Source of the DNA: Halorubrum sp. SD626R
GTDB taxonomy: Archaea; Halobacteriota; Halobacteria; Halobacteriales; Haloferacaceae
Assembly (NCBI RefSeq): GCF_001261915.1
Contig: NZ_CVRT01000117.1
Coordinates: 62,001 to 126,000, forward strand
Direction: 5' to 3'
DNA: 64,000 nucleotides
The notes under the pieces were generated by a model that saw nothing but the letters and a program-made list of their open reading frames with translations, was not told where the DNA came from and did not search any database. Below, piece by piece: positions 25,750 through 35,023 of this stretch. How positions within the stretch are numbered: position 1 is the first letter of the stretch; the number at the start of each line of letters is the position of its first letter. The translations under genes were made by a program, and so were the position numbers.

Positions 25750-26411
25750 GCGTTATTCGACTCACCGGCGTGACCAAGCGCTATGACACTGAGGCTGAGA
25801 TAATCGAGGCGCTGAAAGCCGTTGACTTTCGTGCCGAACGTGGTGAGATGGTCGTAGTTACAGGTCCGTCAGGAAGCGGAAAGAGCACGATGCTCAACAT
25901 GATCGGGTTACTCGACAGCCCGACCGAAGGGACAGTCCATCTTGATGGACGGAATGTTACTGATTTCACCGAAGACGAGCGGACCGAAGAACGTCGCTCA
26001 CAGTTGGGATTCGTCTTTCAGGACTTCCATCTGCTGCCGATGCTCACCGCAGTGGAAAACGTCGAACTCCCCTCGATGTGGGACACCGATGTTGATCGTC
26101 GAGACCGCGCTGTTGATCTGTTGCGACGGGTGAGCCTTGGCGACCGACTTTCTCATACCCCAGACGAACTTTCCGGCGGTCAACAGCAACGGGTTGCGAT
26201 TGCGCGAGCACTCATCAACGAGCCGGATATCCTCCTGGCAGACGAGCCAACCGGGAATCTCGACCAAGCGACGGGTGAAACGGTGCTCGACGAAATCACA
26301 CGTCTCAAAAATGAGGAGAATATCGCTGTCGTCGCAATCACACACGATGAGCAGCTGGTGGGATACGCTGATCGTGTTGTGCGACTCGTCGACGGGGTCG
26401 TCCAAGAATGA
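25746..26411 (+). CDS. ABC transporter ATP-binding protein, MacB/LolD type
   Basis: 221 residues with Walker A GPSGSGKST, the family motif VFQDFHLLPMLTAVENVELP, signature LSGGQQQRVAIARAL, Walker B ILLADEPTGNLD and H-loop ITHDE. MacB/LolD ATPases drive mechanotransmission rather than import. It starts at an ATG overlapping the upstream stop by 4 bp and overlaps the permease start by 4 bp, so the three genes form one operon. Confidence 0.95.
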   Translation: MSVIRLTGVTKRYDTEAEIIEALKAVDFRAERGEMVVVTGPSGSGKSTMLNMIGLLDSPTEGTVHLDGRNVTDFTEDERTEERRSQLGFVFQDFHLLPMLTAVENVELPSMWDTDVDRRDRAVDLLRRVSLGDRLSHTPDELSGGQQQRVAIARALINEPDILLADEPTGNLDQATGETVLDEITRLKNEENIAVVAITHDEQLVGYADRVVRLVDGVVQE

Positions 26412-27556
26412 CTGTGACGTCGTCCCTTCGTCGGTTCCCAAGCGTGCTCATGGCATGGCGAAATCTCGGCCGTAACCGAACGCGAACAGCCCTCGCGATG
26501 CTTGGTATCGTCATCGGGGTGATGGCAATCGCGTCGCTTGGGATGACTGGTGTCGCACTCGAACAGCAGGCGACATCTAACCTCGAGAACCTCGCAAACG
26601 AAGTAAGCGTGTCTCCCGGCGAGGACATCGAGACTGACGGAATCACCGCTGAGCAAGTAGCGACGATACGAGACGTTGCACCCGCCGCGACGGTCATCCC
26701 ACAGAAATCAAATGCGACCGAGCTCGCGGCGCGGAATGGAGCAGAAGCGAACGTACAAGTCACCGGCGTAACGAATCCGGCCCCACTGTACGATATTGCG
26801 TCTGGTGATGACCCCACGCGCCTCCAAACAGGGGCGCTAATCTCAGCATCGACGGCCGAGCAACTGGGATTACAACTCGGCGACCCAGTTGAATACGACG
26901 GGCAAATATATCGTATTCGTGGTTTCATCGCCGCTGAAAGTGGGTTTGGACCGAGCGGTGGTGGTGAGCTTGTGCTTCCGGAATCAGCGCTTAGCGACCA
27001 AGAGTACTACAACTCAGTGACGGTCATCGCCGCGGATGGAGAGGCGAGTACTGCGACTGCAAACGCTATTGAGGCAGAGTTCAACGATGCCGACGACGAA
27101 ATCCTGACCGCGACGAGCTTCGCAAGCGTCCAAGAAAATATCTCCTCGTTCACCGATACACTTGAACTCGCTCTCCTTGGTATTGGTTCAATATCGCTGT
27201 TCGTTGCGAGCGTTGCCATCCTGAACGTCATGTTGATGAGCACCATTGAGCGTCGCGGCGAGATCGGCGTACTACGTGCCGTCGGCGTGCGCCGGGGCGA
27301 GGTGCTTAGAATGATTCTCACCGAAGCAGCCTTTCTTGGAGCGGTTGGTGGCCTCGTTGGCAGCGTTGGATCGCTTGTGGTCGGGCTCGCACTCTTTCAG
27401 GTTCTTACCGGGGACGCGACACTTGCATTGGAGTGGTCAAGTTCACGCTATCTCCTCTACGGGATGTTGTTCGCTCTGATTGCGAGCGTTCTAAGTGGGA
27501 TTTACCCTGCATGGACCGCTGCTAACGAGTCACCAGTCGATACACTTCGTGGCTGA
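26408..27556 (+). CDS. ABC transporter permease, MacB/FtsX family
   Basis: 382 residues: an N-terminal membrane helix (RTALAMLGIVIGVMAIASLGMTG, about 25-48), a large extracellular MacB-PCD-like domain (about 50-250) and three C-terminal helices with the FtsX core (SVAILNVMLMSTIERRGEIGVLRAVGVRRGEVLRMI). With its ATPase and the CARDB protein it makes a tripartite surface system, perhaps for lipoprotein or peptide handling. The family assignment is firm; the substrate is not. Confidence 0.94.
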   Translation: MTVTSSLRRFPSVLMAWRNLGRNRTRTALAMLGIVIGVMAIASLGMTGVALEQQATSNLENLANEVSVSPGEDIETDGITAEQVATIRDVAPAATVIPQKSNATELAARNGAEANVQVTGVTNPAPLYDIASGDDPTRLQTGALISASTAEQLGLQLGDPVEYDGQIYRIRGFIAAESGFGPSGGGELVLPESALSDQEYYNSVTVIAADGEASTATANAIEAEFNDADDEILTATSFASVQENISSFTDTLELALLGIGSISLFVASVAILNVMLMSTIERRGEIGVLRAVGVRRGEVLRMILTEAAFLGAVGGLVGSVGSLVVGLALFQVLTGDATLALEWSSSRYLLYGMLFALIASVLSGIYPAWTAANESPVDTLRG

Positions 27557-27796
27557 GTCGCCATGAACTGCTGCGACAATATACAGTGTTTAGTTCCCAA
27601 CTGAGTGAATACCGGTTGATGTCTCTCGCCCTCCAAGATCACCAACGGGAACTCAAACAACGCACCCATCATCTCGCTCCGCTCCGGTCGCTGTACCGCT
27701 CTCCGTCGAGTGAACGGGTTAATTCCCGGTCATCTGAACGTTCCAGACATAATCGACTGCTGGCCGACCTCAAGCGGCATCGGGGTGACTAGTTGT

Positions 27797-28291
27797 ATGA
27801 CGAATGACTCAGGCCTGAGCGTCAACGGTCCTGACAGCCTCGGGGGTGCGCTACTGTATCTCCTCATTGGAATTGCTATTATCAGCTACGGGGGATACGA
27901 CTATGTTCAGCAGACTGAGGCGGTTCGAGAGTCAGTCGAAGTCACTGCGACTGTTACCGAACTCGCTGTCGAGACGGACCGCGGAACCTCATCAAATCCA
28001 GGTGTGAACTACGACCCGATCGTTGAGTTTGAGTACACATACAACGGGACCGACTATACTGGGACAAAAATATACCCAGCCGATATCGAACAGAACTACG
28101 ATACTCGGTCTGGAGCCGAATCAGCTATTGAACAGTACGAACAGGGGACCCAAACGGTTGCATATGTCTCCCCAGATCAGCCAGGGGACGCGTTCTTGAA
28201 AAATAAAACATCCAATGCCCCAATAATCGCAATCGTACTCGGTGGACTATTCACCCTATTTGCCTCGGTTTCTGCGGTAAGGAAGCTCTGA
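27797..28291 (+). CDS. DUF3592 membrane protein
   Basis: 164 residues from the ATG at 27797. One N-terminal and one C-terminal membrane helix flank an extracytoplasmic beta domain with the DUF3592 pattern YDPIVEFEYTYNGTDYTGTKIYP ... AIEQYEQGTQTVAYVSPDQPGDAFL. Function unknown in general. It lies 240 bp after the exporter operon on the same strand and is probably independent. Confidence 0.85.
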   Translation: MTNDSGLSVNGPDSLGGALLYLLIGIAIISYGGYDYVQQTEAVRESVEVTATVTELAVETDRGTSSNPGVNYDPIVEFEYTYNGTDYTGTKIYPADIEQNYDTRSGAESAIEQYEQGTQTVAYVSPDQPGDAFLKNKTSNAPIIAIVLGGLFTLFASVSAVRKL

Positions 28292-28414
28292 GCCTCACTA
28301 AGAACTGCTATTTTCCGCCTACCGGTAGCCAAACAGGGACAACCTAGGGTGACCGAACAGCTTGAGCACGATGAGACCCGCGTGGTGATCCCAAATCCCA
28401 GACCAGTTTTCCCA

Positions 28415-28852
28415 CTATGCACTACCGTCTGTGTTGGCGAGACCACCATATCCACGCCATTCTGCTATCCAGCCGCCGAATCGTCCCGCAAGCGCGCCTA
28501 GGACAGCTAATAGGGCTATCACAAGCCCACCAAACACGAATAAGATCAGAACGCTAACTGCTTGAAACCACGGAGGATTTGAGATATTCACAACTGTCCG
28601 TAGCATTTCGGGAAGGATCCAAATCACCGGAAATCCGCCGATAAGGGCAGATCGGAGGCCAGTCACCGTGCTATTCCCGCCATCTCGCTTGATCAGATAA
28701 CCCGCGAGCACGCTCCCACCGACAAACATTTCGAGTGTGATACTCTCTGGAGATTGCAGTACTTCGAGCACGGTAAACGGCAATGCGAGGAGCCCGCCGA
28801 AGAGGGCATACTTCCACGACTCAGTCACTCGGAGGGGACCAACTTGGACCAT
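28415..28852 (-). CDS. Small integral membrane protein (DUF5518-like)
   Basis: 145 residues with four hydrophobic segments (about 15-35, 42-55, 65-85 and 97-125). The alternation of short TM segments and the LIKRDGG turn resemble the haloarchaeal DUF5518 group; that assignment is from memory. It is followed on the same strand by nothing for about 120 bp and preceded by the larger membrane protein at 28934. No catalytic residues are evident. Confidence 0.7.
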   Translation of the reverse strand: MVQVGPLRVTESWKYALFGGLLALPFTVLEVLQSPESITLEMFVGGSVLAGYLIKRDGGNSTVTGLRSALIGGFPVIWILPEMLRTVVNISNPPWFQAVSVLILFVFGGLVIALLAVLGALAGRFGGWIAEWRGYGGLANTDGSA

Positions 28853-28933
28853 GGCAGGATATTAGATTTTCTGTTAAAAATATCCCGCCCTCTGTGTAGT
28901 AGTATCATATTTGTTACTAAATGTCGCTATCTG

Positions 28934-30436
28934 CTAAATCCGAGCGAGCATCGCATACAAGAGAACTCCGATCAGAATTGCGAAAAACGGTGCGAGCAAG
29001 ACGAAGATACCGGCCGCCTCCGCCTCGCTCACCTGTGAAGAGCCAAGCATCACAAGCGGAACTCCAGCAAAAAATAATGCTAACACGAGCGCAGCCCCCA
29101 CGACGGCAGGATCTTGATCGGGACGTCCGTCATGTCGGACCGGCAAGCCAAGCGTCTCGATCGCTCGGTCCAGGTCTGTGACTGGGCCAAACTGGACTGT
29201 GTTTGTCGGCGTCGTCTTGACGTTCGAGATGGTTAGTGTGCCGGTGTCAAACAAGCGGTCGGGAATTGCGTTCTTAATTTCAAATCGTGCTCGTGAGTGA
29301 ACAGGTACAGTCCACTGTGGAGCATCAAGCACGGTATCGTACGCGACCAGTGTGTCTCCGCGTCGTTGGTATTCGATGGTGCCGTATCGGAGATAGTAGC
29401 TTCCAACACGGACTCCGAAGATACATGCCAACACGCCGAGGCCAACGCCGCCCCACGCGATATTTCCTGTAACGATAGCGGCTACAACTCCGAGCAGTAG
29501 TAGCGCTACGCCACGGTTAACCACTGTGAGCAGTATCGTGCTGATGCTTCCGAGTAGTACTGACTTCGGGCTAACTGTCACTTGTGCCTGAACCGCCTCA
29601 TCGGGAAGCTCTGGCTCAGGCTGTGGACGGCTGAGTTCACGGTCGTCGCTAAGCCGATCAAACAGCGCTTGCAGGGAGCTTGCAATCGGTCCCGTTGATT
29701 TCCATGACACAGAAAGTGCCGTCTTCACGATCACAAATCCTCCAAGCACAGCCACACCAGCGAACTGGCTCGCTACCAGTCCAATTCCACCGAGTATCAT
29801 CACCGCCATTGTCAGCTGTGTGGGTCGCCGCAGAATCTCGCGAGCGGACACCCTCTCGTATTGTTTGGTTCCAAGATAATCAACGCTGAATTCGATCATA
29901 TGTGCGACCAATAACGCTGAAATGCTCAGACCAACCTCCCACGACAACACTATCGGTGTCTCGATTGTAATCCACGACAGCGCCGTAACTGGGATAATCG
30001 TAGACCCCCAAATCCCGATGATTGAGAGCGCAAACGGTATATTTCGTGGATAAACCGGTGGAAGTGTTGATAATGGACACCAGCCACCTCGCTTGTGTCG
30101 TAGTTCATGGAGAGGTTCTCGCTGTCCAACCACATCAGGCGATCCCCTCTTTGCAAACAACGACTTCATCGCACCGAGAAGGACCGTACTAAACGCTTCA
30201 ATCCAGTAAAGTATCAAGAGTGTCCAAACGTTCCAGTCCCCGAAGAGTACTCCAAGCAGGGGGACCACGTTCGCTGCAATAATCACCAGATCGGTCGTTG
30301 ACTGGTGCGGTACCGTGGAGGGCACACCCCGCATGTCATCATCAATGCGGACGGCTGTAAAAATACTCTCTGTGAACTCTCCTGCAATCCTTCGAAATAT
30401 ATTTTGACTCGGTTGCGGCCGATACTCTGATTCCAC
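28934..30436 (-). CDS. Polytopic membrane protein with DUF6498-like N-terminal half
   Basis: 500 residues. The N-terminal half has about six membrane segments with VIIAANVVPLLGVLFGDWNVWTLLILYWIEA at about 49-80, the signature of DUF6498. After a Pro/Glu-rich linker (about 268-285) come two more helices, a soluble PH-like beta domain (YGTIEYQRRGDTLVAYDTVLDAPQ) and two final helices. The fusion of an unknown membrane domain with a YdbT/PH-like module suggests a scaffold or stress membrane protein, which is an inference. Two small membrane-protein genes flank it on the same strand. Confidence 0.75.
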   Translation of the reverse strand: MESEYRPQPSQNIFRRIAGEFTESIFTAVRIDDDMRGVPSTVPHQSTTDLVIIAANVVPLLGVLFGDWNVWTLLILYWIEAFSTVLLGAMKSLFAKRGSPDVVGQREPLHELRHKRGGWCPLSTLPPVYPRNIPFALSIIGIWGSTIIPVTALSWITIETPIVLSWEVGLSISALLVAHMIEFSVDYLGTKQYERVSAREILRRPTQLTMAVMILGGIGLVASQFAGVAVLGGFVIVKTALSVSWKSTGPIASSLQALFDRLSDDRELSRPQPEPELPDEAVQAQVTVSPKSVLLGSISTILLTVVNRGVALLLLGVVAAIVTGNIAWGGVGLGVLACIFGVRVGSYYLRYGTIEYQRRGDTLVAYDTVLDAPQWTVPVHSRARFEIKNAIPDRLFDTGTLTISNVKTTPTNTVQFGPVTDLDRAIETLGLPVRHDGRPDQDPAVVGAALVLALFFAGVPLVMLGSSQVSEAEAAGIFVLLAPFFAILIGVLLYAMLARI

Positions 30437-30444
30437 GTCGTATC

Positions 30445-30651
30445 TCAGTACTTTTTTGACGCTGAATTCACGTATCCTTTTAGAGCGATTGGGACCACAA
30501 AAAACCCAATAGTACAGGTGATTGTCATTACTATTTGATCTATCCTCGGCAGGTCACCAGCCACGAGTAGAAGGAACAACGATATCGCGAGATATAGACA
30601 CGCGGTCGCCCATCGGATGATGGGGCTCTCTAGCATTCGAATGCAATTCAC
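30445..30651 (-). CDS. Very small membrane protein
   Basis: 68 residues with two membrane helices (about 15-31 and 37-58) and a short basic tail. It ends 8 bp before the start of the 500-residue membrane protein and is likely co-transcribed with it. No family recognised. Confidence 0.5.
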   Translation of the reverse strand: MNCIRMLESPIIRWATACLYLAISLFLLLVAGDLPRIDQIVMTITCTIGFFVVPIALKGYVNSASKKY

Positions 30652-30733
30652 GATAGGGATTTGCTATGTTCTCCATGTTGATGATTTTGATCCAATCGAA
30701 TATCTCTCTGGGGGGTGACTACTCTGGGTCCAA

Positions 30734-31876
30734 TCAGTTCAAATTCAACCGAACGTCACCCATTTGTTTCCCGCGATCAACCAGTGTCGTCCCGTACTCA
30801 GTGCGTGTTTGATCCCATGCAGTGAGCGCTTCGTTGACCGATTCGTGACTCACAATAGCGTCGGCAAGCGCGGTCGCATCGCCGGCCGCCTTTGAAGTTC
30901 CGGCTGCTGTATGCGGACGAGCAACGAACGCACCGTCACCGAGTAGACACACTCGATCTGTGACCATCGACGGGACCGTCAGGTCGTAGATTGCCTGTAC
31001 AAACAGATCCGACGTCTCACCGACGAGCGTTTCGAACACGGGCGGGAGGGTCGCTGCGCGCTCGCGCTGTCGGTGATGGATCGGCTCGCGTAACCGACCC
31101 GGGGAGACGGAGAACGTTCGTTCGGTCTCGCTCGAATCCGTGAATATCGCACCTCGGTCCCGCCCGTCGAGCGTGTCGTACCACACCCAGTTGAGCCGAC
31201 GCGAGCCCGATTCAGTCTCCCCGTCAGGGCCTGGAATGAAGTACGCGAGAATGAGCTGATCGGCCCCTTGGTAGAAGGTGAACGTTCCGTCGAACGCCTC
31301 GACACACGTAGCTGGGAGGGCGGCTTCGTCGACGACGCCACGCCACGCGACGTAGGATGCGAACTCGGGTTCCACGTTGGGATGTAGTTGCGCGCGCGTC
31401 GTGGACTGACCACCCTCGGCGGCGACGACTACGTCCGCCGTTCGTTCTGTCCCGTCGTCGATCGTGACCGTGGCCGTCTCGGGCGTTACCTCCGTGACTT
31501 CTGTCCCAGTTCGGTACTGCTCGTCAGGGAAGGCATCACGGAGTTGCCGGTAGAGTGCGTCCCACGACGTGAACACCATCGTCTCGGACACGGCACGTTC
31601 GACCCCACCACTCTCCGTGAGAAACCGCCGCTCGTGTGACCGGGTTGTGATGTCTCCCGGGTCAACGATATCGTGGTTGCTGAGAAACTGCCGGATGTTC
31701 TGTTGGGCGACAATCCCGCCGCCACGACTTTTGAGCGCCCCTGCAGACCGCTCGTAGATCGTCGGCTGATGACCTGACCGCTCAAGCGCGATACCGGTAA
31801 AGAGTCCCCCCATCGATCCGCCGGAAATGAGCACATCGAGACCGCGCATGGACTGACGTGGCTGGTCGTTGGACAC
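30734..31876 (-). CDS. FAD-dependent monooxygenase
   Basis: 380 residues of the UbiH/PHBH-like flavoprotein group. The FAD-binding Rossmann start is ISGGSMGGLFTGIALERSG, with an unusual Ser in the dinucleotide motif; VVVAAEGGQSTTR corresponds to the DG motif region, and CLLGDGAFVARPHTAAGTSKAAGDA to the GD motif. It most resembles 2,6-dihydroxypyridine/6-hydroxynicotinate-type hydroxylases, an assignment by eye. It would hydroxylate an aromatic or heteroaromatic compound with NAD(P)H and O2. It is transcribed alone. Confidence 0.88.
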   Translation of the reverse strand: MSNDQPRQSMRGLDVLISGGSMGGLFTGIALERSGHQPTIYERSAGALKSRGGGIVAQQNIRQFLSNHDIVDPGDITTRSHERRFLTESGGVERAVSETMVFTSWDALYRQLRDAFPDEQYRTGTEVTEVTPETATVTIDDGTERTADVVVAAEGGQSTTRAQLHPNVEPEFASYVAWRGVVDEAALPATCVEAFDGTFTFYQGADQLILAYFIPGPDGETESGSRRLNWVWYDTLDGRDRGAIFTDSSETERTFSVSPGRLREPIHHRQRERAATLPPVFETLVGETSDLFVQAIYDLTVPSMVTDRVCLLGDGAFVARPHTAAGTSKAAGDATALADAIVSHESVNEALTAWDQTRTEYGTTLVDRGKQMGDVRLNLN

Positions 31877-32096
31877 ACCAGTCCGTTGCTGCGTTACAGG
31901 TGAAAGCCTACGGATCCATCAACGCTGTATGGCTTCTCACAGCGGTCGCTGCTTCACTCCGGAGACTGGGTACCAACAGGGCAAGCGTGCCTCGATCAAG
32001 TAGCGCCCTTGTAGCCGATACCGCCGGAAGCCCCGCGTTCTCTACTTGACTGGCCTCTGTCGACAGCACTGTCCGTTGTCACCAAACTAGTGGTAT

Positions 32097-32675
32097 CTAT
32101 ACAGTCCCGCGATCGGCCGTCGGGAGCTCCTCGTCAATACCAACATCATGTCCGGCGGCGTACCCGTTCAGCTTGGCAGCGACCGGTGATTCCCGTAACT
32201 CGTCGTCGCTGTATCCTGCTGCCTCAAACGCGTCCATGAGCGAGGAGACAGATCGGAGCTTATACTTCTGATGGTAGTCCTCAGCGGGGTAGAAGCGCGA
32301 GAGTTGTTCAATACGTGTGCCGATCCCATCGGCAGTAAGCCCGCGCGTAGCAAGAAACTCATCGAGGACCGCTCGTTGGTTTTCGGTTCCAGCAAACACG
32401 ATGTCCTGATACTGTGTTTTTCTGCTTTGGTGCTGGGGGTTGTGCGAGTTGAACACCCCATTCAGGAGCTCTCGATACGACACCGTGTCTGGATCAAATT
32501 CGACTTGGACCACCTCCGTGTGGTCGCCTAACGAATGATACGTTGGGTCCAGTTTTGTCCCGCCGGCGTAACCGACTCGGGTGCGAATGACGCCGTCTAC
32601 TGCACCGAACTGGGCATCAGGCCCCCAGAAACATCCGATCCCGAATGTTGCCGTGGTAGTCTCCGCGCTATCCAT
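32097..32675 (-). CDS. msrA: Peptide-methionine (S)-S-oxide reductase
   Basis: 192 residues from the ATG at 32675; a longer frame begins at 32714. The active-site motif GIGCFWGPDAQFG with the catalytic Cys near residue 15 is followed by RVGYAGGT, HTEVVQVEFDPDTVSY, FNSHNPQHQSRKTQYQD and FYPAEDYHQKY. It repairs oxidised methionine in proteins. No msrB is adjacent. Complete. Confidence 0.95.
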   Translation of the reverse strand: MDSAETTTATFGIGCFWGPDAQFGAVDGVIRTRVGYAGGTKLDPTYHSLGDHTEVVQVEFDPDTVSYRELLNGVFNSHNPQHQSRKTQYQDIVFAGTENQRAVLDEFLATRGLTADGIGTRIEQLSRFYPAEDYHQKYKLRSVSSLMDAFEAAGYSDDELRESPVAAKLNGYAAGHDVGIDEELPTADRGTV

Positions 32676-32747
32676 TGTACGTCGATCGTTATGCTTACAC
32701 TCTGGGACAATCACAATAATAGTGTCAAATATGGTAGTTCAATATAC

Positions 32748-32763
32748 GGTATTTTGAAATACC
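32748..32763. repeat. 16-bp near-continuous palindrome
   Basis: GGTATTT (32748-32754) and AAATACC (32757-32763) are perfect inverse complements with a 2-base centre. It lies in the AT-rich upstream region of msrA, about 75 bp before its start, and so may be an operator or a boundary of inserted DNA. Confidence 0.5.
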
Positions 32764-32780
32764 CGAATCTGAGATACCTT

Positions 32781-32858
32781 CTATTGCCGACCGAACTCGA
32801 CGCACCCAACGACGTGTACCGCCTCGACGTCGCGACCGATCCGTACCAGCCAGACTGA
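32781..32858 (+). pseudogene. C-terminal remnant of an unidentified gene
   Basis: About 25 codons (LLPTELDAPNDVYRLDVAT-DPYQPD, TGA at 32856-32858) have the GC-rich third positions and acidic composition of core genes, in contrast with the AT-rich DNA before them. It ends one base before the stop of the convergent UV endonuclease gene. Probably the tail of a former neighbour of that gene. Confidence 0.4.
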
Positions 32859-33755
32859 TTAAGCGTCGTCGCGGAGTCGCAATACGGCCCGCTCCTTGCC
32901 GTCGGCTTCGATCATGACGTCGGCGTTCGCCGCCAACCACGCCGGCAGATCCGCGACGAACTCGGCGTGCGCTTGCGGACGAGCGGTCGGACCGCGCAGG
33001 CGCGCTGGCTCGGAGTAGTGCGTCATCGGCCGGACATCCCCCCACGTCTCCGCCGCGAGTTCAAACGCCTCTCGGTACGTGTAGCCGCGGTCGGCAAACG
33101 AGTGGTGGTGGTAGTCGAACACCACCGGTACGCCCGTCGGATCGCTGACCAGTTCCACAAGCTCTGGAACACTCCACAGGCTTCCCTTGTCATCATTCTC
33201 GACGGTCAACCGCTCCCGTGCGGCGTCCGACAGGCTATCGACAAACGCGCGGAAGCGCTCGGCGGTTGCCTCAATGTCGCCGTACGTCGCGCCGATGTGA
33301 ACCGTGATGCCGTAGTACGGCGTGACCGGGAGCCCCAGCAGGTTGAACCAGTCGGCGTGGTACTCCAGGGCCGCCCGAGCGCGGTCGCGGGTATCTGGGG
33401 AGTCACTCGCTGGCTTACACCAGTAGTCGGGGTGGAACGTGAATCGCATGCCGGCCTCCTTGATGAGGTCCCCGCAGCGACGCGCGAGGCGGCGAACCTC
33501 CTCGTACTCAGGTAGTTCGGAGAGCTCGAACTGCGAGTTCCACGGGATCAGTGATGACGTACAGCGGTAGGCCCGAATGTCGTGCTCGTGATTCCACGCG
33601 AGCAGCTCGTACAAGTCGCTGAGGTTCTGCTGCGCGAGCGTCGAGACGTACGAGAGACCGCGTTCTTCGAACGTCTGTCTCTGCATCCCGCGCGTACATC
33701 GAACCGGGGGATCGCGGTCGCGAAGCGTCCGGTTCAGTCCTGGATACCCGATCAT
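32859..33755 (-). CDS. uvsE: UV damage endonuclease UvsE/UVDE
   Basis: 298 residues with the family signature from the first residues (IGYPGLNRTL) and the TIM-barrel motifs YRCTSSLIPW, FTFHPDYW, TVHIGATYGD, ERLTVENDDKGS, PVVFDYHHHSF and MTHYSEPA, which supply the His/Glu/Asp metal ligands. The enzyme nicks DNA 5' to UV photoproducts, light-independent repair useful to a surface-dwelling halophile. The upstream SDR gene is on the same strand, about 90 bp away. GC is high, closer to core genes. Confidence 0.93.
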   Translation of the reverse strand: MIGYPGLNRTLRDRDPPVRCTRGMQRQTFEERGLSYVSTLAQQNLSDLYELLAWNHEHDIRAYRCTSSLIPWNSQFELSELPEYEEVRRLARRCGDLIKEAGMRFTFHPDYWCKPASDSPDTRDRARAALEYHADWFNLLGLPVTPYYGITVHIGATYGDIEATAERFRAFVDSLSDAARERLTVENDDKGSLWSVPELVELVSDPTGVPVVFDYHHHSFADRGYTYREAFELAAETWGDVRPMTHYSEPARLRGPTARPQAHAEFVADLPAWLAANADVMIEADGKERAVLRLRDDA

Positions 33756-33847
33756 TACGTCGCCTTGCGCCCGCGGCCGTTTATACTCGTTCGACGCACC
33801 GACAGCACGCCAGAACGTAAACCACGCTGCAGGCCCAATGGTCGCGG

Positions 33848-34600
33848 TTAGAATCGTTCGAAGATGTCGCGGCGGTTCACGTCAAGTTCCGTCACGGCTA
33901 CCGGGGCCTCTTGCTCGGTCGCGTACGCAATTGCGTCGGCGACATCGGTTGGATCCAACGTCGTTGACGCGTCGAGCGCACTGTTGTTCGTTTGATCGCG
34001 GAACTCGGAGCCGAACTCCGTCCGGACACCCGACGGGTTAACTAACGTGACAGCGACGCCGTCCGGTCCGACGCGCCCGGACACACTAAGCGCGAACCCG
34101 CGCAGCCACCACTTCGAGGCGGCATACACCGGTGTTGACGTGCTCGGATGCTTGCCCTTGTAGCTCCCGACGTACACAAGTGCGCCGTCGCTCTCGCGCA
34201 GCGCCGGCAGCACCGCTCGCGTCGTGTAGTATGCCCCGTGGATGTTCGTGGCCGTCACGCGTTCGAACTGGTCAACGGACAAGTCGGGAAGTGGGACATC
34301 GCGCGCTTCTCCGATTCCGGCGTTTACCACGGCGGTATCAAGATGACCGAACCGGTCGACAGCTGCTTCAACCAGCGCGTCGACGGCCGTACGATCTGTC
34401 ACGTCGGTGGGAACGGTGAGCGCGTCAACGCCGGCTCGTTCGCACTGATCTTTGACCGTTTCTAGCGGCGCGTCACGCCGCGCCGCGAGCACGACATCGG
34501 TGCCGTCGGCGGCGAGCCGCCGAGCGGTCGCGGCACCAATCCCCGAGCTCGCTCCCGTGATGAGCGCGACGCGGTCGTCTACGGGACCAGAAGTGTCCAT
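33848..34600 (-). CDS. SDR family oxidoreductase
   Basis: 250 residues, a classical short-chain dehydrogenase: TGASSGIGAATARRLA (about 15-30, cofactor), VVNAGIGEA, and catalytic Tyr-x3-Lys in YAASKWWLRGFA near 155-159, with Ser in YVGSYKG. NADP preference is suggested by AARRD after beta-2. The substrate is unknown. Complete, monocistronic or paired with uvsE downstream. Confidence 0.93.
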   Translation of the reverse strand: MDTSGPVDDRVALITGASSGIGAATARRLAADGTDVVLAARRDAPLETVKDQCERAGVDALTVPTDVTDRTAVDALVEAAVDRFGHLDTAVVNAGIGEARDVPLPDLSVDQFERVTATNIHGAYYTTRAVLPALRESDGALVYVGSYKGKHPSTSTPVYAASKWWLRGFALSVSGRVGPDGVAVTLVNPSGVRTEFGSEFRDQTNNSALDASTTLDPTDVADAIAYATEQEAPVAVTELDVNRRDIFERF

Positions 34601-34652
34601 GATCGGGGGTTAGACGAGCGTCAGTAATCAGCCACTCGTTGTTGAGGTGTTC

Positions 34653-34693
34653 TTCACCCGGGGTGAACTGCCTCGGGGCTTGACTCCGAGGCA
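34653..34693. mobile_element. Tandem hairpins resembling an IS200/IS605-type end
   Basis: TTCACCC/GGGTGAA (34653-34659, 34661-34667) is followed directly by TGCCTCGG/CCGAGGCA (34669-34676, 34686-34693). IS200/IS605 elements in haloarchaea end in imperfect hairpins of this sort rather than in inverted repeats. No tnpA or tnpB is attached, so this is a solo end. Confidence 0.45.
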
Positions 34694-34743
34694 CTCTGGT
34701 TTGAACTCTGTGGCTCTGGTGAATCGCCAGAAGGCGTTTGATT

Positions 34744-34872
34744 TCACTGTTTCACGGCTCGTTTGATGTTGTAGACCGCACATATCAAAACGATCTCACG
34801 AAATTCGCGGTACCACGCTCGGGCACGTACCGCGTGGGTCGTGGTCAATGCGTCTTGAGACCGCAGGGCCGC
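34744..34872 (-). pseudogene. C-terminal fragment of an IS5-type transposase
   Basis: On the minus strand about 42 codons end ... ARAWYREFREIVLICAVYNIKRAVKQ and TGA at 34744-34746. The sequence WYxEFREIxLxxxVYNIxRAxK is the usual C-terminus of haloarchaeal IS5-family transposases. Nothing upstream continues it. Confidence 0.6.
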
Positions 34873-34900
34873 TCTCGGCCTGACATCCTGTGGGCGGATT

Positions 34901-34920
34901 CCCGTGTCTTCAGGCGCGGG
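34901..34920. mobile_element. Second IS200/IS605-like end hairpin
   Basis: CCCGTG/CGCGGG (one G-T pair) encloses a TCTTCAGG loop and is followed by AGGAGGTCAA, an arrangement I associate with the right ends of haloarchaeal IS1341-type elements. A related CCCCGC/GCGGAGG hairpin lies at about 35003-35023. Nested insertion debris. Confidence 0.4.
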
Positions 34921-35023
34921 AGGAGGTCAAGAATTAAACGGGCTCCCGAGAAAGAAATCGGACTCATCGTTGCGAACCTGAAACTCCCACCGTTCGGGAT
35001 TCCCCCGCATTCACGCGGAGGAG

